Part shown: positions 35,086 to 42,181 of the stretch, piece by piece
How the letters are laid out: each line of letters opens with the position of its first letter
Numbering within the stretch: the first letter of the stretch is position 1
Origin: Scatosoma sp048465415
GTDB taxonomy: Bacteria; Bacillota; Clostridia; Christensenellales; Borkfalkiaceae
DNA length: 64,000 nucleotides
Assembly (NCBI GenBank): GCA_048465415.1
Contig: DBFWLO010000022.1
Span: 124,001-188,000, forward strand
Direction: 5' to 3'
Made by a program: the position numbers and the translations under genes
The notes under the pieces: model-generated
Database searches by the model: none
What the model was told of the DNA's origin: nothing
What the model saw: the letters and a program-made list of their open reading frames with translations, nothing else

Positions 35086-35657
35086 AAGGTAATCACCTCC
35101 TTGTCGAGCGTAATTTCGTAGAGCGGAGAAACCACGGAAAAGCAGATTTTTACGCTTGCCTCACCGTTGTAGGAAGTAACAACAAGTGCATACATATTTT
35201 CGTAAGCCTTGTTTAAGCAATCTTCTATTTCGCTGTCAGGGTAGACCGCTTGCAATATCTTGTTGATACCGCCTTTCGGCGTTAGCGTAAAGGAGTTTTC
35301 GCCGCGCTCTATGTCAAAGCCTTTCGTCAAATCTTTCTCCGCTTGAAAAGAGTGCATTTGCCCGTCCATAGCGAAATCGAAGTCTTTGCCCTCGATTGCA
35401 TTCGGTACGACCTTGACGGAGTAGCCCGAAATTTCCTTGTTGAACGCGCCGAACGTGTATTTCACGTCAACGGTCATAGGCGTTTCCTCTGTCAGTTCGT
35501 AGCCGTCGGCGGAGGACAGTACGTTTTTGCCGTCCACCGAAACGTAAAAGGTCTTGAAATCGCTCGTAAAGCCGCCCGTAAAGTACGCGATACCGACGCA
35601 GACGGCAATGAACAGCAAAACAAGTATTGTATAGGCAATAATTTTAGCCGCTTTCAT
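35082..35657 (-). CDS. Membrane-anchored extracellular protein (191 aa)
   Basis: N-terminal helix (about 7-30; IIAYTILVLLFIAVCVGIAY) followed by about 160 residues of beta-rich extracellular domain (YVSVDGKNVLSSADGYEL, FDIERGENSFTLTPKGG). The stop overlaps the start of the next gene by 4 bp, so the two envelope proteins are co-translated and likely act together. GGGGG ribosome binding site. No family recognised; a virion-end or transfer-apparatus component is possible. Confidence 0.68.
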   Translation of the reverse strand: MKAAKIIAYTILVLLFIAVCVGIAYFTGGFTSDFKTFYVSVDGKNVLSSADGYELTEETPMTVDVKYTFGAFNKEISGYSVKVVPNAIEGKDFDFAMDGQMHSFQAEKDLTKGFDIERGENSFTLTPKGGINKILQAVYPDSEIEDCLNKAYENMYALVVTSYNGEASVKICFSVVSPLYEITLDKEVITF

Positions 35658-35684
35658 AGTTGCCCCCTTTGTTCATACCGCGCC

Positions 35685-36665
35685 TCAAAAATTCATTTCC
35701 GACGCGCTCACGTTGACACCCGTTACGACCTTATCGTCAAACCGCACTTTGATTTCTTTCGTCAGCCCCGACGTGTTTTCCGTAATAACGATATTGAAAT
35801 AGCAGTCGTCAACGAACGAACGGAACTTATCGTGATATCCCGTCGTTCTGCCGCTGTCCAATCTTTCGGTAGAGGCATAATAACTTTCAATGGACTTAAT
35901 CGTCGTTACGGTCAATTTGCCTTGCGCGTAGTTGACCGAGATAAAATTGTCTTTCAGACTGTCGAGCGTTACGTTTTTGTCCAAGTCGTACCATTTATCG
36001 TTTCCGCTTTTGTTGTAATGCTCCATATAGCCGAGAACGACCGAGCCGACGCCGTTCACGGAACAGGAAATACTGTTGAACTGACTGCCGACCTGATTAT
36101 ACGGGTTAGAGAGCGACACGTCGAACGTATAAGTCTGACCGATACCCATTTTGTATTCGCCCGAAGTCTGGGACAGAGAACCCGAAAGCGAAACGTCCGT
36201 AGGCATACCGATAAACGACACAACGCACGTTGCCGAATAGCCGTTTTCCCTTGTCGTTGCGGTGATAGCGATATTGCCCGTAAACGGTCGATAGCAAGTT
36301 ACCGTTGCCGTGGTACTGCCGTCCGTTTCGGGCGTTACGGTAACATAATCCGACACGTTCAAAGTAACGGAACTGTCCGCCCATTCGCAAGCCCAATCCA
36401 CGGCTTTATTCTCCGCCGTTGCAGGGAGTACCGTTGCGGTAAGCGTTTTGCTGACGTAATTCAGATTGTCCCACTTGTAAGGCGTTGCCGCGCTCATAGC
36501 AAGCACGACGTGTTCCGAATTATTGATTTCTGTCGCAAAGTCGTTTTCCAACGGCGGCGCGTCCTTTTTCGACGAACAACCGACCAGCGCGAGGGAAAGC
36601 GTAACCGCAAGTACGACGATAGCCGCCGCGATTGCCAAAAGTTTCTTGTTGTTTGTCTTTGTCAT
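35685..36665 (-). CDS. Ig-like lipoprotein of the element (326 aa)
   Basis: The signal peptide ends LALVGCSS (Cys near 30), so it is lipid-anchored. Ig-like beta domains follow: one around 60-145 (LTATVLPATAENKAVDWACE, SDYVTVTPETDGSTTATVTC, the pattern of Big-type domains) and a second around 150-320. It is the first of three successive envelope genes (next ATG 27 bp away). It may be a host-surface, exclusion or structural protein. Family beyond 'Big-like' not recognised. Confidence 0.68.
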   Translation of the reverse strand: MTKTNNKKLLAIAAAIVVLAVTLSLALVGCSSKKDAPPLENDFATEINNSEHVVLAMSAATPYKWDNLNYVSKTLTATVLPATAENKAVDWACEWADSSVTLNVSDYVTVTPETDGSTTATVTCYRPFTGNIAITATTRENGYSATCVVSFIGMPTDVSLSGSLSQTSGEYKMGIGQTYTFDVSLSNPYNQVGSQFNSISCSVNGVGSVVLGYMEHYNKSGNDKWYDLDKNVTLDSLKDNFISVNYAQGKLTVTTIKSIESYYASTERLDSGRTTGYHDKFRSFVDDCYFNIVITENTSGLTKEIKVRFDDKVVTGVNVSASEMNF

Positions 36666-36677
36666 ATAAAATTCTCC

Positions 36678-36911
36678 TTATAAATTTTCATTGTTTGTCT
36701 GTTTCAGACCGGCAAAGTATTCGCTTATCTGCTTTTCGTACCGCTTTATCATTACTTCGCTTATTCGGTGTATCAATGCCTCTTGCGCGTCCGTCATACC
36801 GTTTTTGTTGAGTTCGGACACTTTCACATAAAGCGGCACGTTTAACATCATAGAGCCGTCAGAGTTCCGTAAACCGATATACGCGACCTTTTGAAAAAGT
36901 TCTTGCGCCAT
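36678..36911 (-). CDS. Small hypothetical protein (77 aa)
   Basis: MAQELFQKVAYIGLRNSDGS, then a beta part and a C-terminal helix (RISEVMIKRYEKQISEYFA). Soluble; AAGGAA ribosome binding site; 4 bp after the XRE-type gene and 12 bp before the lipoprotein. Position suggests an early or regulatory function. No family recognised. Confidence 0.6.
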   Translation of the reverse strand: MAQELFQKVAYIGLRNSDGSMMLNVPLYVKVSELNKNGMTDAQEALIHRISEVMIKRYEKQISEYFAGLKQTNNENL

Positions 36912-36915
36912 AAAC

Positions 36916-37152
36916 TTATTCCTTGTCCGCGAATGGATTTTGCTTACCGATTGCCGCCCAATCTATCATTTTTACCGCCTCGTCCGCGCCGAAATAGTAA
37001 ATGAATTGCCTTGCCGTCTTTTCGTCTACCGTTTCGCCGTTTAGCAGTTTGTCGATTTCCGACACCGCAACGCCCATTTCCCGCGCCAAGATTGCCGTCG
37101 TTATCCCGTGTTTGTCGAGAAAGGCTTGCAACAGTTCTTTCTTGATTTTCAT
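36916..37152 (-). CDS. XRE/Cro-like HTH regulator (78 aa)
   Basis: Begins MKIKKELLQAFLDKHGITTA. The segment ITTAILAREMGVAVSEIDKLLNG (about 17-39) is a helix-turn-helix of the Cro/XRE type, with the helix-2 Ala/Met and recognition-helix pattern visible. A short helical tail (AVKMIDWAAIG) follows. GGGAGTG ribosome binding site. It lies directly upstream of the structural genes and after the sigma-like gene, so it is a candidate switch between integrated and replicating states. Confidence 0.75.
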   Translation of the reverse strand: MKIKKELLQAFLDKHGITTAILAREMGVAVSEIDKLLNGETVDEKTARQFIYYFGADEAVKMIDWAAIGKQNPFADKE

Positions 37153-37231
37153 TGTTCACACTCCCGTTTTGTAGTAAGCAAGTTTTTTGCCTCTACCTAT
37201 AAGCACGAAAACGGGGGTGTGGCAAGGTTTT

Positions 37232-37627
37232 TCAGAAAAGTTTTTTGAGTTTTTTATATATCGTCGCAAGTTGCCCGGAAAGGGCTTGATGAGATACGCC
37301 CGTTTGCCGTTCGATTTCCCGCAAACTCATATTGCCGTAAAATACTTTTTCCAAAAGCGCGCGTTGCTTGTCCGATAATAGCGCCATTGCTTTATGTATT
37401 CGTTCGTCGTCCTCTTGCCGTATGAGCGCGGACAGCGGATCGGCGTTGCCGTCCGCGAAGTCCACGCCCAATTCGTTTAGATAATTCAGCGAGATATGCC
37501 GCCGCGTTTCTTTCCAATGATTACGTTTTTCCTCTTGCAATAGTTGCAGGTGCAGGGCGTAAAGTTCGTCCGATACTTCGATTTCACTTGTTGTGCCGTC
37601 CGAAAATTCGTATTTGATTGTTTGCAT
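37232..37627 (-). CDS. Sigma-70 region 4-like regulator (131 aa)
   Basis: The N-terminal part (MQTIKYEFSDGTTSEIEVSD) and a central linker precede a C-terminal helix-turn-helix (about 85-130): ALLSDKQRALLEKVFYGNMS LREIERQTGVS, with spacing typical of sigma-70 region 4 (hairpin helix then recognition helix). Short sigma-like proteins of this form are common in integrative elements of Firmicutes and often activate excision or transfer genes. First gene of the long leftward operon; AAGGAAC ribosome binding site. Confidence 0.7.
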   Translation of the reverse strand: MQTIKYEFSDGTTSEIEVSDELYALHLQLLQEEKRNHWKETRRHISLNYLNELGVDFADGNADPLSALIRQEDDERIHKAMALLSDKQRALLEKVFYGNMSLREIERQTGVSHQALSGQLATIYKKLKKLF

Positions 37628-37695
37628 TGTTGTCCGTTCCTTGATTTTCTGTTTTTGAAAAAACCGACTGAAACGGACAAATTTCGCAAAGGAAA

Positions 37696-37732
37696 GCCCG
37701 CCAGCCGAGAACTAAATCTCGAACTGACGGGC
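37696..37732. other. Hairpin 1 of the intergenic cluster
   Basis: GCCCGCCAG pairs with CTGACGGGC (one mismatch), and inside it CGAGA pairs with TCTCG around the loop ACTAAA. The same loop sequence recurs in the larger hairpin at 37749-37811. Confidence 0.55.
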
Positions 37733-37748
37733 GCAAAAACATATAAAA

Positions 37749-37811
37749 AAGAACCCGACAAACTTTGGAACTAAACCGCGAGATTTAGTCCGAAAAATTT
37801 GTCGGGTTCTT
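37749..37811. terminator. Hairpin 2: long stem-loop, terminator on the minus strand
   Basis: AAGAACCCGACAAA pairs with TTTGTCGGGTTCTT (14 bp), with an inner ACTAAA / TTTAGT pair. On the minus strand it is followed by a T-run, so it can end the padR operon. As part of a three-hairpin cluster it may also serve complementary-strand initiation or packaging. Confidence 0.6.
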
Positions 37812-37936
37812 ACTCTTTCTAAGAGAGTTTCAACTCCTTGAACAAATGTCAGCCGCAAACGGACGTGCGCTTACAACCCCGTATTCGTTTGTTGTGAGGT
37901 ATGTATTCGCTTGCTATGAAGTGTCGTTATATGAAA

Positions 37937-38006
37937 AAAGAATTGAGTGCGCCATATACAGCCCCCGAAAATAAATTTTGCTTTACTTTCGTACACTCAA
38001 TTCTTT
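37937..38006. other. Hairpin 3: 13-bp inverted repeat
   Basis: AAAGAATTGAGTG and CACTCAATTCTTT enclose 44 bp. On the minus strand a T-run follows, directly behind the zinc-ribbon gene (stop at 38045). It could be a terminator with a large loop. Confidence 0.5.
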
Positions 38007-38044
38007 ATTGTGGATAAAGTTCTTTTCTTGATGTTGTGTATCGT

Positions 38045-38203
38045 CTATTTGTCTGAAAGTTGTTTTTGAATAACGATTTTCCCGTCCTTGATTTCTATCG
38101 TCATTTTCGCCCCGCACTTCGGGCAATGTATTTCTATATTCGAGCCGTCGCTTGCCTTTAACAGCTTAAACCCGCAATCGGGGCATACCGTGTAATAGTT
38201 CAT
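38045..38203 (-). CDS. Small zinc-ribbon protein of the element (52 aa)
   Basis: ATG at 38201-38203 with GAGGAAA before it. MNYYTVCPDCGFKLLKASDG, then HCPKCGAKMTIEIKDGK: two CxxC(G) knuckles about 20 residues apart, a zinc ribbon with a beta-rich end. The pattern of identical positions with the protein at 3176-3343 (CPxCGxKL...SNxxxxCxKCGA) shows common ancestry. It is the third gene of the PadR cassette, 8 bp after the membrane protein. Function unknown. Confidence 0.72.
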   Translation of the reverse strand: MNYYTVCPDCGFKLLKASDGSNIEIHCPKCGAKMTIEIKDGKIVIQKQLSDK

Positions 38204-38211
38204 AATTTCCT

Positions 38212-38694
38212 CTATCTTTGTGCTTTTAATTTTTTGTAGTATAAATAACTTTGGGGCAGATGTCCAATCGCAAGGACTGCAACGAATGTCCCAAGCAGAA
38301 TACTTCTTCCCCAAATAGCCGTGAAAATAAAAGCCAATACAGGAAAAAGTGCAAGTGGAATAGGAATAAACCAAAGTGGTTTATATAATAGTTCGTAAGT
38401 TCTGCCAAAGCAAAAATATCGTAACCAACCGATATAATAGAGCAAACCAAAAACACACATTAAAATAAACCAAATGTCAACTTTTTTCTCGAAACTCTTT
38501 TTAGAAAAAAGCAAAATAGCCAAAAAAGCAATTCTGCCCAATGTTTCTAAAATTGTTAATATCGTATTCCCTTTTACTGGGGGTATCGGCGCATTTTTAG
38601 GAGGTAAAACCGACATAATAACGGAAGGGAGCAAACTTAAAATAATTATAATAAGTCCTTTCCAATTAAAATTTTCCGAAATAAAATCTATCAT
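38212..38694 (-). CDS. Multi-pass membrane protein of the PadR cassette (160 aa)
   Basis: I chose the ATG at 38692-38694 (MIDFISENFNWKGLIII) because it overlaps the padR stop as ATGA. Four to five helices (about 12-30, 50-67, 76-98, 110-130, 133-150) with short loops, ending YYKKLKAQR. No transporter signature recognised. PadR regulators often control membrane proteins or exporters encoded beside them. Likely cargo for envelope stress or small-molecule resistance, by inference only. Confidence 0.72.
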   Translation of the reverse strand: MIDFISENFNWKGLIIIILSLLPSVIMSVLPPKNAPIPPVKGNTILTILETLGRIAFLAILLFSKKSFEKKVDIWFILMCVFGLLYYIGWLRYFCFGRTYELLYKPLWFIPIPLALFPVLAFIFTAIWGRSILLGTFVAVLAIGHLPQSYLYYKKLKAQR

Positions 38695-39236
38695 TTTATG
38701 TCCTTTAATACACTTTTTGTTTCCTCGCACCACTCTAAATATGCCTCGTAAGTTTTAACTCCGAATTTTGCCGTAAGTAAATAGTATTTATGTGCGGGTT
38801 CACAGTCTTGTATCTTTTCAAGTTTTTTAACTGCCCCTTTCAAATAGGGCAATTCCGCAATTATTCTTTCTTCAAAAGCGTTAATATGGTCTATTGATAT
38901 TTCGACACTTGTATTGTCGCCAAAAAAAAGTTTAAGCAAGGTCTCATAACGCAATTCATTTTTTTCAACAGGAAATCGCAACCATTCTTTTAATGCGTCT
39001 CTCCCTATTTCGGTAATGGAATAAACTATCTTATCCCGTCCGCTTTCGGTCGTTTCAACTTTTGTAACCTTATTCTCTTTTTCGAGCTGAGCAAGCGTTG
39101 GATAGATGCTGCCATAACTTGCATTCCAAAAAAATTTCAAAGTTTTATCTATTCTTTTTTTTATTTCATAACCCGTTAGCGGTTCGTGGCTTAAAAGCCC
39201 TAAAATGACATAGTCCGTTCTTTTTTCGATTGCCAT
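38691..39236 (-). CDS. PadR-family transcription regulator (181 aa)
   Basis: The N-terminal winged helix MAIEKRTDYVILGLLSHEPLTG with YEIKKRIDKTLKFFWNASYGS IYPTLAQLEKENKVTK (about 20-60) is the PadR signature. The helical C-terminal domain (about 95-181) fits the Vir-type PadR dimerisation region. It is the first gene of a three-gene operon, read from a perfect promoter whose spacer holds a 21-bp dyad, so it almost certainly represses itself and the two cargo genes. Ribosome binding site CAGGAG. Confidence 0.92.
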   Translation of the reverse strand: MAIEKRTDYVILGLLSHEPLTGYEIKKRIDKTLKFFWNASYGSIYPTLAQLEKENKVTKVETTESGRDKIVYSITEIGRDALKEWLRFPVEKNELRYETLLKLFFGDNTSVEISIDHINAFEERIIAELPYLKGAVKKLEKIQDCEPAHKYYLLTAKFGVKTYEAYLEWCEETKSVLKDIK

Positions 39237-39264
39237 TTGTTTTCTCCTGTGTTATAATAGATTT

Positions 39265-39293
39265 ATTATATATCAGTCTGATATATATGTCAA
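39265..39293 (-). promoter_or_regulatory. padR promoter with 21-bp operator in the spacer
   Basis: Minus strand: TTGACA (39288-39293), 17 bp, TATAAT (39265-39270). A perfect dyad, TATATATCAG-A-CTGATATATA on the minus strand (39267-39287), fills the space between the two boxes. A protein bound there would block RNA polymerase. Confidence 0.85.
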
Positions 39294-39330
39294 GTGATTT
39301 GTATTGTGTTAGAGAAATCAAATCAATTGC

Positions 39331-39510
39331 TTGTGCTTACCGCCTTATGAGTGAATACCACCGCCTTGCGAAATTATCAACGGGCAAGCGGTTGTATTTT
39401 TGCTCCGCAAAAATCTCCACCGACAACTTCTTTTTGCTCCGCAAAAAGTATGTCCCGTTGACAATTCCGCTTCGTCGGTGTTTTTTGCTGGTTAAGGCGG
39501 TTAAGCACAA
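39331..39510. repeat. 180-bp foldback before the recombinase gene
   Basis: The ends TTGTGCTTACCGCCTT (39331) and AAGGCGGTTAAGCACAA (to 39510) pair with one bulge. Further in, CACCG...AATTATCAACGGG pairs with CCCGTTGACAATT...CGGTG. The centre holds two short hairpins, TTTTTGCTCCGCAAAAA, near 39397 and 39432. The left half also folds on itself. A branched structure of this size in single-stranded DNA or RNA could be a packaging signal, a single-strand origin or a regulatory RNA. Confidence 0.65.
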
Positions 39511-39569
39511 AAGCGAACGCCAAATATTTAAGCCGCAGTCCCAGCGACCGCGCAAAGGAGCAGTCTAAA

Positions 39570-41174
39570 ATGAAAAACGCAGTTATCTATGCAAGATTTA
39601 GTTCCCACGCTCAAAACGAACAATCCATTGAGGGGCAACTCAAAGAGTGCCGAGCATTTGCCGAACACAATAATTTGCGCATTACGCACGAATACATAGA
39701 CAGGGCTTTGACAGGCACGACGGACAAACGCCCCGAATTTTTACAAATGATTGAGGACAGCAAGCGCAAAGGCTTTCAATATGTGCTTGTCTATCAATTA
39801 GACCGTTTCGCCCGCAATCGTTATGATAGCGCGACCTATAAGGCAAAACTAAAAAAGAACGGCGTGCGCGTTCTGTCCGCAAAAGAAAATATCACGGACG
39901 ACGCGAGCGGCATTTTAATCGAGGGCGTTTTGGAGAGTATGGCGGAATACTACTCGGCAGAACTTTCACAAAAAATAAAACGCGGTATCTCTATATCCGC
40001 GTCAAAGTGCAAATATTTCGGAGGAAGTGTTCCGCTCGGTTACAAGGTGGACGAGGCAAAAAACTTTGTTATCGACGAGGACACCGCGCCGCTTGTCAAG
40101 AAAATATTTGAAATGCTTGTCAGCGGTAAGACCTATGCGGAAATCGTCCGCTATCTGAACGAGCGCGGCGTTACGACCTCGCGGGGCGGCAAGTGGAATA
40201 AAAGCAGTTTCCACCGCATTTTTAGCAACCGCCGCTATTTGGGCAAGTATATTTACCAAAATCAAGAGATTGACGGCGGTATGCCGCGCCTTATCGACGA
40301 CGAACTGTTTGCAGAGGCACAAAAGGTGCTTGCGAAATATGCCGCCGCACCGTCGCGGGGCAAGGCGAAAGTCGAATATCTCTTGTCGGATAAACTTATA
40401 TGCGGACATTGCGGCAACAAAATGACGGGCATCAGCTCCACGAGCAAAAGCAAAAAGATACATCACTACTACAAGTGTGCGGGCAACAACAAGCGCACTT
40501 GCGACAAGCGGACAATCCGCAAGCAGTTTATCGAGGACGAAATTATCACCGCTATCGTGGGCGAACACGGCGTTTTAATCGACGAATTTATTGACCTTGT
40601 AGCCGCAGAAACCTATCTACTTATCCAAGCGGAGCAAAACGACACCGAAATCAAACGGCTTGAAAATCTTGTCGCGGAAAATCAAAAGGCGATAAACAAT
40701 CTAATGCAAGCGTTAATGCGCGGCAAGATTGCCGACACGATTTTGTCGCAAATCGAACAGCTTGAAAACGAAAACAAGGAACTGAACGACACCATAGCGA
40801 CCGAAAAGGCAATGCAGATAAATTACAGTTACGGCGATATTCGCAAATGGCTGTCGCATTTCCGCTCTTTGGACTATTCCAAGACGAAGAACCGCAAAGA
40901 CCTAATCGACACGCTGATATATAAAGTCGTACTGTACGACGACAAAATGAAAATATTGTTCCACCTTAAAGGCGGACAACAAGGCGAATTATTGTTGAAT
41001 ATCATTTTTCCCGATTATCCCGACGTTCAGCAGGGCGACGGCGAGAACGCCCAAGAAACGCCCGAAAATGAAAAAGAAACCGATAAATCGGTTTCTAATC
41101 CTGACGTAAACGCAGGGTGTGCGTATACGTCGCGTTTGGTGGAGCTAAGGGGAGTCGAACCCCTGACCTTTTGA
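39570..41174 (+). CDS. Large serine recombinase (integrase), C-terminus altered by integration
   Basis: 534 residues as it stands. Resolvase-type catalytic domain (about 1-150): YARFSSHAQNEQSIEGQL with the nucleophilic Ser near 11, and QLDRFARNRYD with catalytic Arg. Recombinase domain (about 160-270), zinc ribbon (about 285-330; CGHCGNKM...CAGNNKRTC) and coiled coil (about 355-425). The last 11 or so residues (VELRGVEPLTF) are read from the att core and the antisense of tRNA-Ala. It catalyses integration and excision of the element. Ribosome binding site AAAGGAG. It is the only rightward gene of the element, as is usual for a terminal integrase. Confidence 0.92.
   Translation: MKNAVIYARFSSHAQNEQSIEGQLKECRAFAEHNNLRITHEYIDRALTGTTDKRPEFLQMIEDSKRKGFQYVLVYQLDRFARNRYDSATYKAKLKKNGVRVLSAKENITDDASGILIEGVLESMAEYYSAELSQKIKRGISISASKCKYFGGSVPLGYKVDEAKNFVIDEDTAPLVKKIFEMLVSGKTYAEIVRYLNERGVTTSRGGKWNKSSFHRIFSNRRYLGKYIYQNQEIDGGMPRLIDDELFAEAQKVLAKYAAAPSRGKAKVEYLLSDKLICGHCGNKMTGISSTSKSKKIHHYYKCAGNNKRTCDKRTIRKQFIEDEIITAIVGEHGVLIDEFIDLVAAETYLLIQAEQNDTEIKRLENLVAENQKAINNLMQALMRGKIADTILSQIEQLENENKELNDTIATEKAMQINYSYGDIRKWLSHFRSLDYSKTKNRKDLIDTLIYKVVLYDDKMKILFHLKGGQQGELLLNIIFPDYPDVQQGDGENAQETPENEKETDKSVSNPDVNAGCAYTSRLVELRGVEPLTF
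41137..41143. other. Right attachment site (TGGTGGA)
   Basis: The complement reads TCCACCA: the last acceptor-stem bases, discriminator and CCA of tRNA-Ala. Identical to 29644-29650. Confidence 0.75.
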
Positions 41175-41212
41175 ATGCCATTCAAACGCGCTACCAACTG
41201 CGCTATAACCCC
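41137..41212 (-). tRNA. tRNA-Ala (anticodon GGC) with encoded CCA
   Basis: Minus strand, 76 nt. Acceptor GGGGTTA pairs with TAGCTCC (one G-U). The D-arm is GCGC-AGTTGGTA-GCGC, the anticodon stem TTTGA/TCAAA with loop ATGGCAT gives anticodon GGC, and the T-arm is CAGGGGTTCGACTCCCCTT-like. Discriminator A, then CCA at 41137-41139. The element is inserted exactly at its 3' end, leaving the tRNA intact but without its own terminator. Confidence 0.95.
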
Positions 41213-41233
41213 GTTTCGATTGGAACGTGTTTT

Positions 41234-41262
41234 ATTTTACAGGATTCTGTCACGTTTGTCAA
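41234..41262 (-). promoter_or_regulatory. tRNA-Ala promoter
   Basis: Minus strand: TTGACA (41257-41262), 17-bp spacer, TAAAAT (41234-41239), about 20 bp upstream of the tRNA 5' end. Confidence 0.8.
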
Positions 41263-41398
41263 GCAAAAAAGCCATCACTTTCATAAATTTTTATCTTCCG
41301 AAAAAGACAAATTTTTTTTTCTAAAAATCGTCCCGAAATTTGCAAACACGATTTTATGCTATACAGCAATCGGCACAAATCGCATATACTCCCTCGCT

Positions 41399-42181
41399 TT
41401 ATAAATTTTTGAAATACGTAATTGATTTTTGCAAATCGGCCGCGCATTTGAGTTCCAATAGACAATCTGCTCCAATTTGTTCGGCAGCACGCTTATAAAA
41501 GGCGATGTCCACCTTTCCTTCGCCAAGATCAATATGGTCTTTTTTTCTGCCGTTTTCTTCCTTCACGTCATGAATATGAAACTCTTTTACCCCACGAAAT
41601 CCCGTCTCTTCAAATATTTCCCGCGGCAAATTGCCGCACACCTCGTCGTGCCCGACGTCGAATGTGAATGAGAAGCCCTCCCGTTTTAGAACTTCGTATG
41701 TTCTCGCCATATACGACACGGTCGTAGAATTTTCGATCGCCAAAACTACGCCTCGCTTCACGCAGAACTCCCGCACGCGGGAAAGCGTCCGATTCAGCCT
41801 CATGATATATTCCGTGAATTCCTTTTCATAGACATAATTCTTTACGCCGCCGATCGTGACGACTGGCCCCTCCATCAAATGCACCACGAACGTGGAAAGC
41901 CCTTGTTCCGCCGCCGGAACAAGGTAGCGTTTCAAAAGCGTAAAATAGCTTTCCGAAACTTCCTCATAGGTTCCGAAATCCGCCTCGTCGAAAAAATGCA
42001 GAGTGATTCCACGGCTGTAATCCCGCATAAGACCGGCCATAAGCGGCTTATCGAGCAACGCTTTCCGACAATAGGAAAAATTCAGATTCAATTCCACAAA
42101 ATCGAATCCCTGCCTCGCGGCAAAAGCAAAGTTATCTTCGAGACCGTCGAATTCGTACAGGATCGGCATTCCGATTTTCAT
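41399..42181 (-). CDS. Sugar phosphate isomerase/epimerase-like TIM barrel (260 aa)
   Basis: AP-endonuclease-2-type TIM barrel. Metal-ligand candidates are in LHFFDEAD, FVVHLMEGP, VVLAIENST (Glu near 149), FTFDVGHDEV (Asp/His near 180), EFHIHDVKEENG and CLLELKCA. This set (Glu, Asp/His, His, Glu) is the usual metal site of the xylose-isomerase-like superfamily. The start overlaps the serA stop by 4 bp, so it is translated with the serine pathway. The substrate is not known; such proteins include isomerases, epimerases and endonuclease IV. Length fits a stand-alone enzyme. Confidence 0.8.
   Translation of the reverse strand: MKIGMPILYEFDGLEDNFAFAARQGFDFVELNLNFSYCRKALLDKPLMAGLMRDYSRGITLHFFDEADFGTYEEVSESYFTLLKRYLVPAAEQGLSTFVVHLMEGPVVTIGGVKNYVYEKEFTEYIMRLNRTLSRVREFCVKRGVVLAIENSTTVSYMARTYEVLKREGFSFTFDVGHDEVCGNLPREIFEETGFRGVKEFHIHDVKEENGRKKDHIDLGEGKVDIAFYKRAAEQIGADCLLELKCAADLQKSITYFKNL

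Larger units (their letters stand above)
29644..41143. mobile_element. Integrated CRESS-type ssDNA replicon or virus-like element (about 11.5 kb)
   Basis: Bounded by the 7-bp repeat TGGTGGA (29644-29650 and 41137-41143), which is the complement of the tRNA-Ala 3' end TCC-ACCA. Contents, mostly leftward: sigma-like and XRE regulators, three envelope proteins, a possible ssDNA-binding protein, a Zot/FtsK-like ATPase, a CRESS Rep with a canonical stem-loop origin, small helical proteins, a PadR cargo cassette, and a rightward serine recombinase. The length and gene set fit a plasmid or filamentous-phage-like ssDNA element. I see no obvious major coat protein, so whether it makes virions is open. 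Confidence 0.88.

Noticed and set aside
35343..36683. 446-codon plus-strand frame in the element
   Set aside because: Antisense to two envelope protein genes that have signal peptides and ribosome binding sites.
29644..41143. Classical Tn916-type conjugative transposon
   Set aside because: No relaxase, VirB4 or tyrosine integrase; replication is by a CRESS Rep instead.
41117..41404. Frame with GSRTPDLLNAIQTRYQLRYN
   Set aside because: Well-known false protein produced by translating a tRNA gene on the opposite strand (tRNA-Ala at 41137-41212).
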